From Stercorarius parasiticus (lineage: Eukaryota; Chordata; Aves; Charadriiformes; Stercorariidae), in NCBI GenBank assembly GCA_013396915.1, contig VWZL01001969.1, positions 310,001 through 374,000 of the forward strand: DNA of 64,000 bases, given 5' to 3'. Below the pieces are notes generated by a model. That model saw nothing but the letters and a program-made list of their open reading frames with translations, made no database searches and was not told the DNA's origin. The translations under genes and the position numbers were made by a program. Below, piece after piece: positions 15,776-26,352 of this stretch (the first letter of the stretch is position 1; every line of letters starts with the position of its first letter).

Positions 15776-16062
15776 GGAGGGCCTACTGTGATAGGACAAG
15801 GGGTAATGGTTTTAAACTAAAAGAGGGAAGATTCAGACTAGATATATGAAAGACATTTTTTTACAATGAGGGTGGTGAAACACTGGACCAGGTTGCCCAG
15901 AGAGGTGGGAGATGCACCATCCCTGGACACATTCAAGGTCAGGTTGGACGGGGCTCTGAGCAACCTGATGTAGTTGAAGATGTCCCTGCTCATTGCAGGG
16001 GGGGTTGGACTAGATGACCTTTAAAGGTCCCTTCCAACCCAAACTATTCTATGATTCTATGA
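15776..16062 (+). mobile_element. CR1 LINE, 5'-truncated 3' end
   Basis: The plus strand shows the typical CR1 3' block. It has 'gacaaggggtaatggtttta', then 'aggttgcccagagaggt', then 'ggttggactagatgacc', then 'ggtcccttccaaccc', and it ends in 'attctatgattctatga'. It is about 290 bp, cut at its 5' side as most avian CR1 copies are, and keeps only the end of the reverse-transcriptase frame plus the 3' UTR. CR1 is a non-LTR retrotransposon and the commonest interspersed repeat in birds. The left boundary is approximate. Confidence 0.93.
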
Positions 16063-18624
16063 AGGAGTTTGGTCTTTCACATAGAGGGATATCATGCACG
16101 GGATAATCAAGGCGAGCTATGAAGAAAAAAAGATCATGATCCAGTGTAATCAGAGCAGGTTCTTCCCCAAAAAATGGCTCAGAATTGAGAATATAATGTT
16201 AAAAGAAAGCATTTTAAAACAGTTCTTTTAGACCACAGCTAATTAATATCAAACGGCTCGACTTAAGGGAAAAAATAAACTAAGGGAAAACAAATGATTT
16301 TGTGCTGGTCTTTGCCGATCTTTTTCTGGCAGATCTGCTGATCCTTCTGCTGGTCCTTGGAATTAAGGTATCTGACATGTCTAGCAAAGGAATCTTCTTA
16401 CGAAATATGTGAAGGAATGTGTTGGTTTTGATCAGTCTCTTTACCTTATATGGCATGAAGGAACTGCAGAATAGCACGTGACACATCTGTGACTTCCCAC
16501 ATTTCTCAAATTTGAAAGAAATCAAACTATGGCAAGTTCCACAGGAAAGAAACAGTCACTACTTTGTATGTTCCTGTTCCAACGCAATTTTAAAAATACA
16601 TTTATAAAACCAGCAAACCATCAATAAGTAACAGAAGTCCTTACCACCAAATGTCCTATCTTACCATACATCTTACATCTTACCATATATGACAGCACAG
16701 CTCTTAGCAACATTACTCAGTAATAGAACTCAGCTCCTATATCAGCACTGTCCTTTCATAAATCTGACCACGTTTTACAACGGAGAATTATCTGTAGCTA
16801 GAAATACTTGCAAAAATATGCCTATTATTGTGCAAAGTAAAACGCACAGAGCCGTGAACTTTGACAGGTACAGGGTTTCACGGTACATAAACACCAAACA
16901 TGAACCTCAATCTCTTTAAACAGCAGTAGCAAGGGAGTCTGCAATTTTACCAAAATGAGGTTCTCACTGTCCTCCAACATAAAAGGGTCTGTAAACCCAA
17001 TCTGCTATTATTCCCAAACAGGAATCCCTGCTATTACTCTCAAGCACAATATTATTTGGTCCATGCTTCCAGGAGCTTCTTTCAGCACTGGTGGAGATCT
17101 CTCACTTTGGGAATGAAACAGACGTACAACAAGAGAGACTATGGATCCATACCCCACACTATCTAATACAGACAGGTTCTGCTTGGTCAGGACCATGGCA
17201 TGGGAGTGCAAAGAATGTTCAAATCATCTTCCTATTACAAAAATTACTGTGTGGAGGGGATTATATGCTATGCGTGGACAGAGTGTACTGGGGCATTGGT
17301 AACCTAATGTTAGATTGTGGGAAAAATGTTGATATATTGTTTTTATGTTAAGCTTTGTCTTGTACGTTTTAAAAGACAGAGTAAACCAAAGGATTACACT
17401 GCAACCTAGTACTACTTTAGTGCTAATCTGTTACAGTATGTAAAGGGAAAAAAAAACCACTATATCCTATTAAACTGTAATGCTACCTAGAATAGAGGAA
17501 GCAGAGTATCACTTCATGCTCTGATAAATCAGTAAAAGGCCATAGATGCAACCTTCCAGAAATACAAGTATGACGCATACTGTCAGCTTATAAATAAATA
17601 CAAAACAAACCCAGGATTTTCTGAGCAAACAGACAGCCATTTTTTTTGTCTGTGTAAGATAAAAATTTCCTACTTCCCTGGACCCCTTGAAAGAAGCTTT
17701 CAGCAACTAAGAACAGCCATGAAACACCACCACATGATTTACTAGTGCATCAGGGTACTGAAATAGGGCTGGCTCTTAATGTAGCTTCAGCGCCTGAAGT
17801 CCACAGAAGATTCAGAAACTGCATGTACCTCTACGTGCATCTTTAATAATGCCTGAAGCAAAGCAATCCATTGCTCTTTAAAAGTGTTACCTAAGTCAAT
17901 ATATGTCACATAATATAGTCTGCTGTAACTTCTCGTCCTTGCATGACTTCGGTGCTTTGAGTTTAGATTGGTTCTTCAGTTCTTTGCAGTCACTCTGATC
18001 TCATTGCTTTGGTTCTTTCTTAAGTTCTGTACGAAAACATGTATTTCAAACTCATGGTTTCTATCATAAGAATGAGAATTGTAGTTTTTGAAGACAACTG
18101 AGATAACGCATTCTTTGAAAATATTTCTTATGTGCATGTACTTTCAAAACCACCATATTCATACATAGAACAGAAGAGCAGAAAAAGTGACGCCTGTTAT
18201 GAAAAATTTAAAAATTCCTTTTTTTCTTCTTGTTGGTCAAACAACAGTAAACCAGCACATTCAGTTCAAAGCAGCCCACAAACTGAGTGGGGCCAGACTC
18301 CACATATAACTCAGGGCAACCTCCTCTTTGGGCTTAATTCCATGGGTGTAGCAAAACCACTCCTTTATTTTCTGTAAGATAAAAACCATTCACACAAAAG
18401 CTCCTCGATCTTACTTAAAATAGTGCTTGACACTTCTGAGCAACGATTAGAGATGAAATATGTACCTAAGTGTCGTACGTGCACATAAATAAAAATACTA
18501 ATATACTCACCCCATCAGTGTTAATCTAAAAGAAACTTCATCCTTTTACTCTGTCAATGCTAATCAAAAGACAAGATCGATATCCTAAGCATTAGGTCAA
18601 AGCCCTAGTAAAATAGCATTCACA

Positions 18625-19200
18625 CCACCTCCTGGGGCTCAGTAAGTCCAGCCAAGAGCTAAGCAGTCCTCCAGTGAAAGCACTCTGCCCACCGCACTGG
18701 TGCCTGTGAAGCAGACCCCCCCGACCATACACCGGAGAGGCCTCCCAGCACTCTAAGACCACGGTGGGAGGGACCCCACGCTGGAGCAGGGTGAAAGTGT
18801 GAGAAGGAAGGAGCAGCAGAGACAAAGTGCTTTGAGCTGATCACAGCAGCTCCCTCCCCACCTGCCGCCCACCATGCTGCTCAGCGGAGGAGGTAGAAGA
18901 CTTGGGAACGAAGGAATGAAGCTGAGCCTAGAAAGAAGGGAAGGGTGGGAGAAAGTGTTATTAGTTTTGTCTTTGTTTCTCACTATCCTAAACTATTTTT
19001 AATTGGCAATAAATTAAATTGATCTTTCCCAAGTGGAGTCTGCTTTCCCCTTGATGGTAATTGGTTTGTGATCTCCCTGTCCTTTTGTCAACCCATGAGG
19101 TTTTTATTCTTATTATTTTCTCTCCCAGTCCTGTTGAGGAGGGTGAGTGAGAGAGTGGCTGGGTGGGCACCTGGCAGCCAGCCAAGGTCAACCTACAACA
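18625..19200 (-). mobile_element. Solo LTR of an avian endogenous retrovirus (probably ERVL-like), minus orientation
   Basis: Read on the minus strand from 19200 the sequence starts TGTTGTAGGTTGACC. It runs through 'ttggctggctgccagg', a run of 'ctctctcactcaccc', 'ctcatgggttgac', 'aatttaatttattgcc' and 'ctccagcgtggggtccctcc'. This order of blocks matches the LTR at 29451-30170 and an LTR family I know from avian genomes. The 5' end is sharp. The 3' end is uncertain (about 18610-18640) and may be truncated. No gag, pol or env sequence lies next to it, so it is a recombination remnant or solo LTR. The class assignment to ERVL is from memory. The open frames within it are not genes. Confidence 0.82.
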
Positions 19201-20754
19201 ACATGTTTCAAGATGGACATGTTGTAGTCAGCAGCAAAGGAGGAAGTTAAGTGTACAAGTGAGATATGCACCAGACATGGAGCACTTTCAAGTCAGCAAG
19301 TTGTGGTTTATACTTATTCACTAGATTTCTTTGTAATGTTTCACACAGCCACATCTAATAAAATCTGGCAGTATCTAAAAACATAGGGCAGGATGACAAG
19401 GTCAGCCTTTGATATAAACTCTATCCGTGTGACAATCTGCCTCCCCCAATAACCCTACCTACACGCCACTTAGGGAGGATGATAAGAGATTAACAAAAGA
19501 AGAGAACTGTAGAAGGATCCTTCCGTAACCTTCCTCTCAGACAAGGAGTGAATTCCCACATAGTGATTTACTCATCCCTGCTATGACAGAATCAAAGGAA
19601 TACCATCAATGGCTGCCAGGAGAGCATTTTAATCTCCCCAGAAATTAGATAAAAAAGTTACTAATGGTTTAAATTGGCATTTAATGGACATTAGACAAAC
19701 TGACCAACCACAGGGGCTACTGAAGTGTTCTACTAGTTTATACTTTCCAGACACGGTCTCTGTTGCATATGGATTACCAGTCATGGCAGTAAGGCCGATG
19801 AAGTGCAAGCAGGTGGTGACCTCTAGATCAAGCAGATGCAATACGTTAGAAATTACGATGTGATGATGCAACATCAACAAGCTGATGCAATGCAAAAAAC
19901 CGCTTTATCACAGTTGCTTATCATTTCCACTCACCTGCTGACAAGCCAGAATGGAGCAAGGGGAATTAACAATAATTGGAGAAAACCAAGTAGAATGTGC
20001 TTAAAGCAACACTACACAGTCCTTTTATGCGAAGTGCTATCAGATTTGTAGTAGTCATTTTTCCCGTTGTCAGAAGTGACAGGTTAACCCTCTGGTCAAT
20101 ATTAATGTGAGGGGAATGCTGAAATACAATCTAATGAGAACTGCACTCATCCCATTCGCAGGACCCTGGTAGATCAAACAAGGACCATTTCCTACTTTTC
20201 CAATAACATCCATTCTTAAAAGCCTGAGGCAGTTTTCCAGTCACAGACATTGATACCTATAAACAACATCATCTTAACTGGAAGAATTTTTGAAATTTAC
20301 CCAAAGGGGATTTTAAAATTTAATACTAGCCTCTTCAATTACTGTTTATAGATATATTTTACAACAGTGTGTTTTATTGAACTTGTTTCATTTAGACCAA
20401 AATAGTAATCAAAATAACTTAAGTAAAGCCACCTCTTTTACTGCTTTAATGTTTAATCCCAGTTTGGAGTCACGTGTACTGTACACACTCAGCAGACAAC
20501 AATTTCTATTGCTTACTGATGTACGGCAGAGAAATGTAATCAATTTATGTTGTGTATATTAGTGTGCTTTTTAGAGTGATACTATAAATCACACCTATTG
20601 CTTCAGGCAGGGTTGTTGCATTTCTGTTCCTACTGTTGTAGGAAGATGTTGAAAGTAGGAAAAGCACAGCTGAAACCAAGAACAAGGAGGTACACAGTGT
20701 ATTTTCTTCTCTAACATCCAAGATATAAGGAGAAACTAATGTTAAACTGTTAGC

Positions 20755-20815
20755 AATCAAAAAAAACCAAACCCAAAATGAACAAACAAAAAACAAACCA
20801 AAAAGAATAAACTTA
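20755..20815. repeat. A-rich CAAA/AAAC low-complexity tract
   Basis: A run made of A's with scattered C's ('aacaaacaaaaaacaaacc'). It could be the eroded poly(A) end of an old retroposon, but no body is recognisable next to it. Confidence 0.6.
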
Positions 20816-20974
20816 ATTCCTTCCAGAGATGGATAAAGACACAGCAGGCAAAATAGTAACTTCAATGGTGACCCACCAGTATATACACGACGTTTGTCAA
20901 TAATCAAAATGGGAAAATCAGACTGTCTGACACTGTCTTGGAAGAAACTGGGCTGATCGGTATTTATAGGGATA

Positions 20975-21075
20975 GTGTCGTGGCTTGGGCCAGCCTGCCA
21001 CTGAAACCAAAACCAGATGCTCTTCCCACACCTCTCTCCCTGGAGTCGTGGGGCTCGAACCCACGACCCTGGAGG
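20975..21075. other. LTR-start-like relic with a tRNA T-arm-like hairpin
   Basis: The plus strand has 'tgtcgtggcttgggccagc', which resembles the first bases of common avian ERVL LTRs. About 65 bp later a perfect 8-bp stem pairs 21045-21052 with 21060-21067 around a 7-nt loop. On the minus strand this loop reads TTCGAGC, inside GTGGG-TTCGAGC-CCCAC, the canonical shape of a tRNA T-arm. The hairpin is flanked by a direct repeat 'ccctggag' (21038-21045 and 21067-21074). There is no matching acceptor stem, D-arm or anticodon arm around it, so it is not a tRNA gene. It could be a scrap of a tRNA-derived SINE, a retroviral primer-site relic, or chance. Confidence 0.35.
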
Positions 21076-23039
21076 GGTCTTTGTGCATTGAATAACATTC
21101 ATCTATACATTGTCATGCCAAAAAGGGCCTTATAGAATTTAACAGAACAGGTGCAGCAAGCAACAGTTCTCAGTGGTTTTGAGAATGAAAACATCGGGGA
21201 TTTCACCTCAAGGTGAGGTTATACTAAGGCAACGCAAAAATAACTGCATTCAACTACAGTGTAAAATCCTAGCTTTAGCATTAAATGGTTTTCCTGTAGG
21301 ATCTTTCCACACCTTAAATATATTCACCTCCAACAAAATTATAAAACAAAATTAAAACTACATGGGTACACCACAGTAAAATTCTGGAAAATAAATTTGG
21401 TTTTAAAAGCTCTTTCTCTTTATACAGAAACTGCCACATATTTATCAAACTAACCACTGTGTCACTTTAAGGCTCTGGCAGATTTATACACATGTTAAGA
21501 AAGAGAACTTCGATTTATTTCAGAGTCTTAGCCTGGAATATTGCTTACTCCGTAAGAACAGAAACGTCAATCAATAAAAAAAACCCCTTGCCTTCTGAAC
21601 TCTTCCATCTCAAACTATATGTTTATATGACAGATTAAAGTTTTCACACAATTTCAGATAGGAATAGGCAGCTTTCCTCCCCGGATTACAAAGGTCATCG
21701 TACAGCTTTCCACAAACTATCATGTTTCATTCTTTCAAAGATGCAGAGAAGATATTTTGAGATGCAGAGAAACATCTCCAAATCACAGTTAAACCTACTG
21801 CACTGCATGTATATGTAGGAATGTCTGTGTAAATCCTCTCAGTTCAGGAATTACACAGATATAAAAGATTTGTGCTATATGTTCTTATGTTAGCCTATCT
21901 GCATCTGAAAGCCAGAATATTTGGGCCTAAAGTATTACTCTCTATCCATCTTCTTCCAAAGTAATTCCAATTCACTGGATTTTAACATCTCTTCCCATCA
22001 CCACCAGTCTTGTCCCATTTAATTGTTCTCAAACTGAGAAAAAAGTCTCAAATCCTTCAAACAATACAAAATCCGTAAACAGCACAAGATTATCCAGTTG
22101 CCAGTTTCATTACTTGCTCAGCACAGTAAGTAAAAATACACTTATTTAGGGAGAAAGTCTGTTTTTGTAAGCAAATATCTTAATATTCTACTAAACACAT
22201 AAAAGAGTAAGGTCTAATATTCATCATAACAAACGTAATGTTTTAAAAGCAAATTAAGTATTTAAATGATGTGTTCTCTTCCTAGCATCTGGTCTACACT
22301 AAAACAAAATCATAGCCCAGTGAAGCCAACGGCAGTTTTCAACATTGGTAACAACAGGGCCAATCTCAGGTGCCATTAATGAAAACTGATATTTAAGTTT
22401 GCCTTCAAACACTATCGTTAACGTGCAGACAGCCTCACAAAGAACATAATACTGATTTAGACAGCATTCACCTTTATCTAAATCAGAGGTACAAAATTAA
22501 AGAGACAAACAACTTTAATCCAAAGAACTTGCATCCCTCTGCTTCTTGATAGACCAGAGCAAGCTAGACTGCAAATAGTAACAGAAGAAAAAGAATGGAT
22601 TAATTTGAAGATAGTAGACTTCAGGGATCCTAACTAATAATATAGTTATTCTTTTCAGAAACACTGTAGAACTGGATCTTCTTGCCAGAGTTTCACAAGA
22701 ATAATGAAGGGTTACCCCGAAAAGATCTGAATATGCAACAGTTAAAATTTTACCAAGTTACCAGGTGTATTAGTCTGGAGACTGGTTCAACCTCACCTCA
22801 TCTTTGCTTTTTTTCTTAATCAGGGCTGCACCATCTTTAAAGTTTATTTCAAAGGCTTCTAGCTATTGTAACAATGCTACTGTTCTAAATTCAGGACCTC
22901 AGGAAATTCTTCCATAAACAAGGATTAATATATAATAGAGAAAAATATTCTAACCAAGAATACTCATAGCGTGGATTTATTTTGTGTATATTACTTAGGG
23001 AGTCTCATCAGAATAAGTAAAAAATTAAACCAAAGATCA

Positions 23040-23345
23040 CAGAAAAAAAAAAACACAACAAAAAACTAAAAAAGAAATATCCTTAGCATTTTTAGTAAAA
23101 GAAACACTTTGATAGTTTTTTTAAACCTGAAGAGGATTAATGGAAATTTTCCAAAACAAAGTAACAGATCAGAAAAAAAATTATTATTGCTATTAACGGC
23201 TTTTGCAGCGTTGCCTAGAAACCCAACCTCAGATCAGAGAAGCAGCAATAGCAGACACTGAGGAAAAAAACTCACAAAAAATGCCCAACAGAAAACTCTA
23301 AAAAAACTCCAACAAAAATAACCAAAGCAAAACCCACCCCACAGC
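23040..23345. repeat. A-rich low-complexity stretch
   Basis: Successive A-runs broken by single C, G or T bases at 23040-23085 and 23255-23340, with a more ordinary stretch between. Nothing coding or structured is seen. Confidence 0.55.
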
Positions 23346-24118
23346 TTGTTTTCACCATATTAAACTGAATTTGAACTTTTCAACAATTTAGGGGCCTGAG
23401 GGAATGAGTTAATATTCAGTCTTGATGGAAAAGACACAACATAAAATTCCATTTTCTCTTTTGATTTTGATTGTTTTGTTTCTGTTCATGTGACAAAAAA
23501 CAATAAAAAAATAAATTTCATGTAAAAGATCTCATCATGCATCACAAAAATAATAAATAAATCAAATCCTTACTGTCATCACATGAATGAATAGTTTGTC
23601 TTAAATCCCAGTTCTAAGATGGTTCCCCTGTAAGTGGAGCTCTGCTCTAGCACAAAGCTCTGGTGCAGTCAACGCAGGAAGAGATCTGAAGCATGCTCAA
23701 GCAGGAGGATTACCCAGCTGGTAAAAGTCATCACTTTTTCTTTTCCTTTATTCAGATTGATTGAACCCATTCTTGTTGGTTAACAGAAATAAGCAGCCAA
23801 ATATTGACTTATCAATGGCATGCACTTTTTGAGAAGTGAAGACTTGTACTTAGAAAATTATTGGGAATTGTAAAAAATGCAAAATCGCTAGAAATGAAAA
23901 TTTTCACCATTTCATAGAATGATGGTATAAGCCTTTTAAGTTTTACAGGATGCTAACAATCATTTAGCCAAAAGCCTACCATGTTTACAGAATTTCAGAG
24001 GGAGAGCAGTTTTTGCCTTAGATTACATCCATTCAAGCTATCAACAGGTTTGATCAATCTTTTTGCACCAAAGTATGATCTTCCCATATTTTGAACATAG
24101 TTTACTTATGCAACATAC

Positions 24119-24252
24119 CTGGAAAACTGTTCTTGCAGCCCACGCATCTGAGCTCTGCTACGCTCCGACTCCAGTGTCACCTCCCGTAACCTTTTTTCAC
24201 TCTCAAGTCTTAAATGTCTTTCTTCCTCCAACTCATGTATCAGCTTCTCACG
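24119..24252 (-). CDS. NCKAP5: NCKAP5 internal coding exon (coiled-coil segment)
   Basis: This 134-nt exon encodes 44 residues plus two bases of the next codon. It begins REKLIHELEEERHLR and ends GLQEQFS plus 'AG'. The acceptor reads 'tggtctttcag' before CGTGAG, and the donor reads TCCAG followed by 'gtatgt'. Both match vertebrate consensus. There is no stop in frame, and the peptide is almost entirely Glu, Arg, Leu, Ser and Gln in a heptad-like pattern, as expected for a coiled coil. I recognise it as the N-terminal coiled-coil region of NCKAP5, an SH3-binding partner of the Nck adaptor. Its paralogue NCKAP5L (Cep169) is centrosomal and microtubule-associated. The exon starts in phase 0, which fits the end of the 48707-48770 exon, and it leaves in phase 2. 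The next family residues (about MEETVRNLL) were searched for at lower coordinates and not found. The family call rests on memory of the protein and not on a database search. NCKAP5L is a less likely alternative because the form I know lacks this segment. Confidence 0.93.
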
Positions 24253-24385
24253 CTGAAAGACCATAAAAAGTTATTTATTAATTGTATACGCAAAACACAC
24301 TTTTAGCAAAAATTTCAGATTTGAAAAAAATCATCAAACAATCAAAATAATTACCTTAACTACCCAGTCCCATCATTTTTTGTAT

Positions 24386-24440
24386 AGCATACATAGAATA
24401 ATAAACTAGAGCTGGAAAGCCTCTCAGAATATCCCCATCA
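24386..24440 (-). mobile_element. Possible ancient CR1 3'-end relic
   Basis: 'catagaataataaactagag' followed by 'ctggaaagcctctcagaat' resembles a decayed reverse-complement CR1 tail (consensus order: tcatagaat, then ttggaaaggacctctgag). It is short and diverged, so the call is tentative. Confidence 0.3.
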
Positions 24441-26034
24441 CACTGAGCTACTCTTACTCAGCTCAGACTCACGGAAGTCAGCATGTTTAAAAACAAACAC
24501 CTGCCCTCTCATCCAAAGCTCTTTTTCTTTACCTCCACTCAAAATAAATGTAAAAAATTATATTTGAGATTTCTGATCTCTCTTGCTTGAAGGCAGACAT
24601 GGGAAGCATGAAACAAGTCAAGAGGACAACTTGTCACCCATCCCCTAAAGCTTCAGTCTCACAAGCAGAGAAGGACCTGATCCTGCAGCCACTGGTTTTC
24701 TTGTTTTGGCTGAGAGGAGGATCCCTATCAGTAGGACAGAGTCTATTTGAATACGTTTATTGAAATACTATGACAAAGAATATGCTTTAAAAAACTGAGT
24801 ACCAATCAAACAAATATGAGAGAAATAAAAATGTCATTAATTTTACTAATATTTCTCAAAGGCAAATAGCATATGGTTGTTCCTAATTCTTAAAACATAG
24901 GACCAAAAAACTCAGCTCACAACATACTGTCTACATATGTCATGGCCTAATTTTTTTTTTTTTTAAAAAGAAAGAACATCATATAAAAGGGTACCTAATG
25001 ATTTCAAAATCCTACTTTTAAAGTACCTAAATGCAATTTGGGAGGAGGAAATTTATTTTTTATTGAAATAAAAAATGTATCTGCAGTCTTTTCCATGTGA
25101 CTCTGTTAAACGGAAACGAAATTAAATTAAATTTTTCCTTGTCCACTTAAATGACATAACAAATCAATAAAAAAACCCAAGCAATTTACATGGTACTACA
25201 TTATACTCCATCAGCAAAGGGGTTCCAATGTCAGTTGCCTAAGAAAAGGTTAAGTCATTGTAAAGCTACACTGGGTTCACCACCTCTATGCTTTGAAAAA
25301 TCTCTGTGCCCATGGTGCAGTGCAATTTGTAGCCTGTCAAACAGTCTGACGTAGTTCCATTGCCGACCTAGATTTTCATTACATACCGGCAAAAATTTAT
25401 CTAGAAATTATACGTACAGTTTCATTAGAAAGTAACAAAGGCATCTTAGTGTTAAGCCATTAAATGGTGGAGACAGATTATTTGTACAAGTCTCTCAGCT
25501 ATAAATCTTGCTGGATAATAATTTACAATAGCAGTAACCAAGGGACCAAAAATATGAACATTACCAAGTGCAAAAGGGATCTTAAAGACAGTGATAAATA
25601 AGCAGATGCCACAAAGGGAGGCTGCAAGGGATTAAATGAAATATCTATATGCTTGTGAAAAAATAGGGGGAATTACTCAGAGAAAGAGGGCTTCTGTCTA
25701 GTTGGTCATATGCAATATCTGGAAATTGGAAAATGTAAAACAAGAAACAAATTAGTGGAAAATAAATACATTGTTCTAACTAAATTATCTAATTACTGTC
25801 CTTACTATTTCATAACCATGTTCTGCCAGGTGCTGAGTAATCCTTGGTTTCTGCCAAGAAGAGCAGAAAGTGCTCAGCACCAGGCAGAAGATACACAGCA
25901 CCTTCAGTACAGAGAGTACGGCTCATGAAGGATAACTCAGGCTACTACACGGGAAGAATATTCAAAGCAGTTAGTATTTCTCCAGCTTAGATCCCATCAA
26001 CGCCAGCTTCAAAATAATACTCTTCCAGAGGACC

Positions 26035-26352
26035 TTGCTGAACACTGTTAGCATCTTCTCTTACAGATGCCTTTCACTGCTGCTAAACAGGCACCCAGAG
26101 CTTGCAGAGATTAGCAAGGAAAATGACATAAAAGAAATATATGGTTACCACCCAGGGCTTAAGACAAGCTTTCAGAAGATACTGGTGTCTACAGAAATTA
26201 GGCTTAAAACCAAATTTGTAACTGTCCCCACAGTAACTGACAAGCCACCTCAGAGGAAAATCAGGTACTGCTATGAACCCCTGAGCGCCCAAGCTGACTC
26301 AAAGCAGGCTGTGCCCGAGCTACCTCATGCAGTAACCGTGGTAATGGACTGA
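26035..26352 (+). other. Unrecognised 105-codon open frame with an internal acceptor-like site
   Basis: The frame starts at a TTG and not at an ATG, and ends at TGA 26350-26352. Its composition is protein-like (for example HPELAEISKEND and KIRYCYEPLSAQ), and 'catcttctcttacag' at 26051-26065 would serve as a plus-strand splice acceptor. I recognise no family. It lies antisense within the NCKAP5 intron. It may be a chance frame or a decayed exon or retrocopy. Confidence 0.15.

Larger units (their letters stand above)
1..24118 (-). other. NCKAP5: NCKAP5 intron, 5' part (downstream of the 24119-24252 exon), incomplete
   Basis: The donor 'gtatgt' at the high-coordinate end opens an intron of at least 24.1 kb that leaves the window at its left edge. 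I scanned the minus strand for the next NCKAP5 exon by looking for the reverse complement of its expected Met-Glu-Glu-Thr start and found no match. Contents are a 20-bp tandem duplication at 325-364, an AT microsatellite at 9706-9722, a purine-rich tract at about 8080-8195, a CR1 3' end at 15776-16062, a minus-strand LTR at 18625-19200, an LTR-start/T-arm relic near 20975-21075 and A-rich tracts near 20760-20815 and 23040-23345. Stretches 365-8079, 8196-15775, 16063-18624 and 21080-23039 are AT-rich and hold nothing I can name. Confidence 0.75.

Noticed and set aside
21041..21075. A functional tRNA gene on the minus strand
   Set aside because: Only the T-arm is present. No acceptor stem partner, D-arm, anticodon arm or suitable spacing was found on the 5' side.
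20545..21102. 185-codon open frame on the minus strand
   Set aside because: It runs through the T-arm relic and an A-rich tract whose complement gives a Phe/Leu-rich artefact. No family match.
21560..21610. Minus-strand Met-Glu-Glu-Phe stretch as the next NCKAP5 exon
   Set aside because: It diverges at once from the family sequence and runs into a poly-A-derived Phe run.
23930..23990. Old CR1 tail suggested by 'tttcatagaatgatgg'
   Set aside because: Only about 12 bp resemble CR1 and the following sequence does not.
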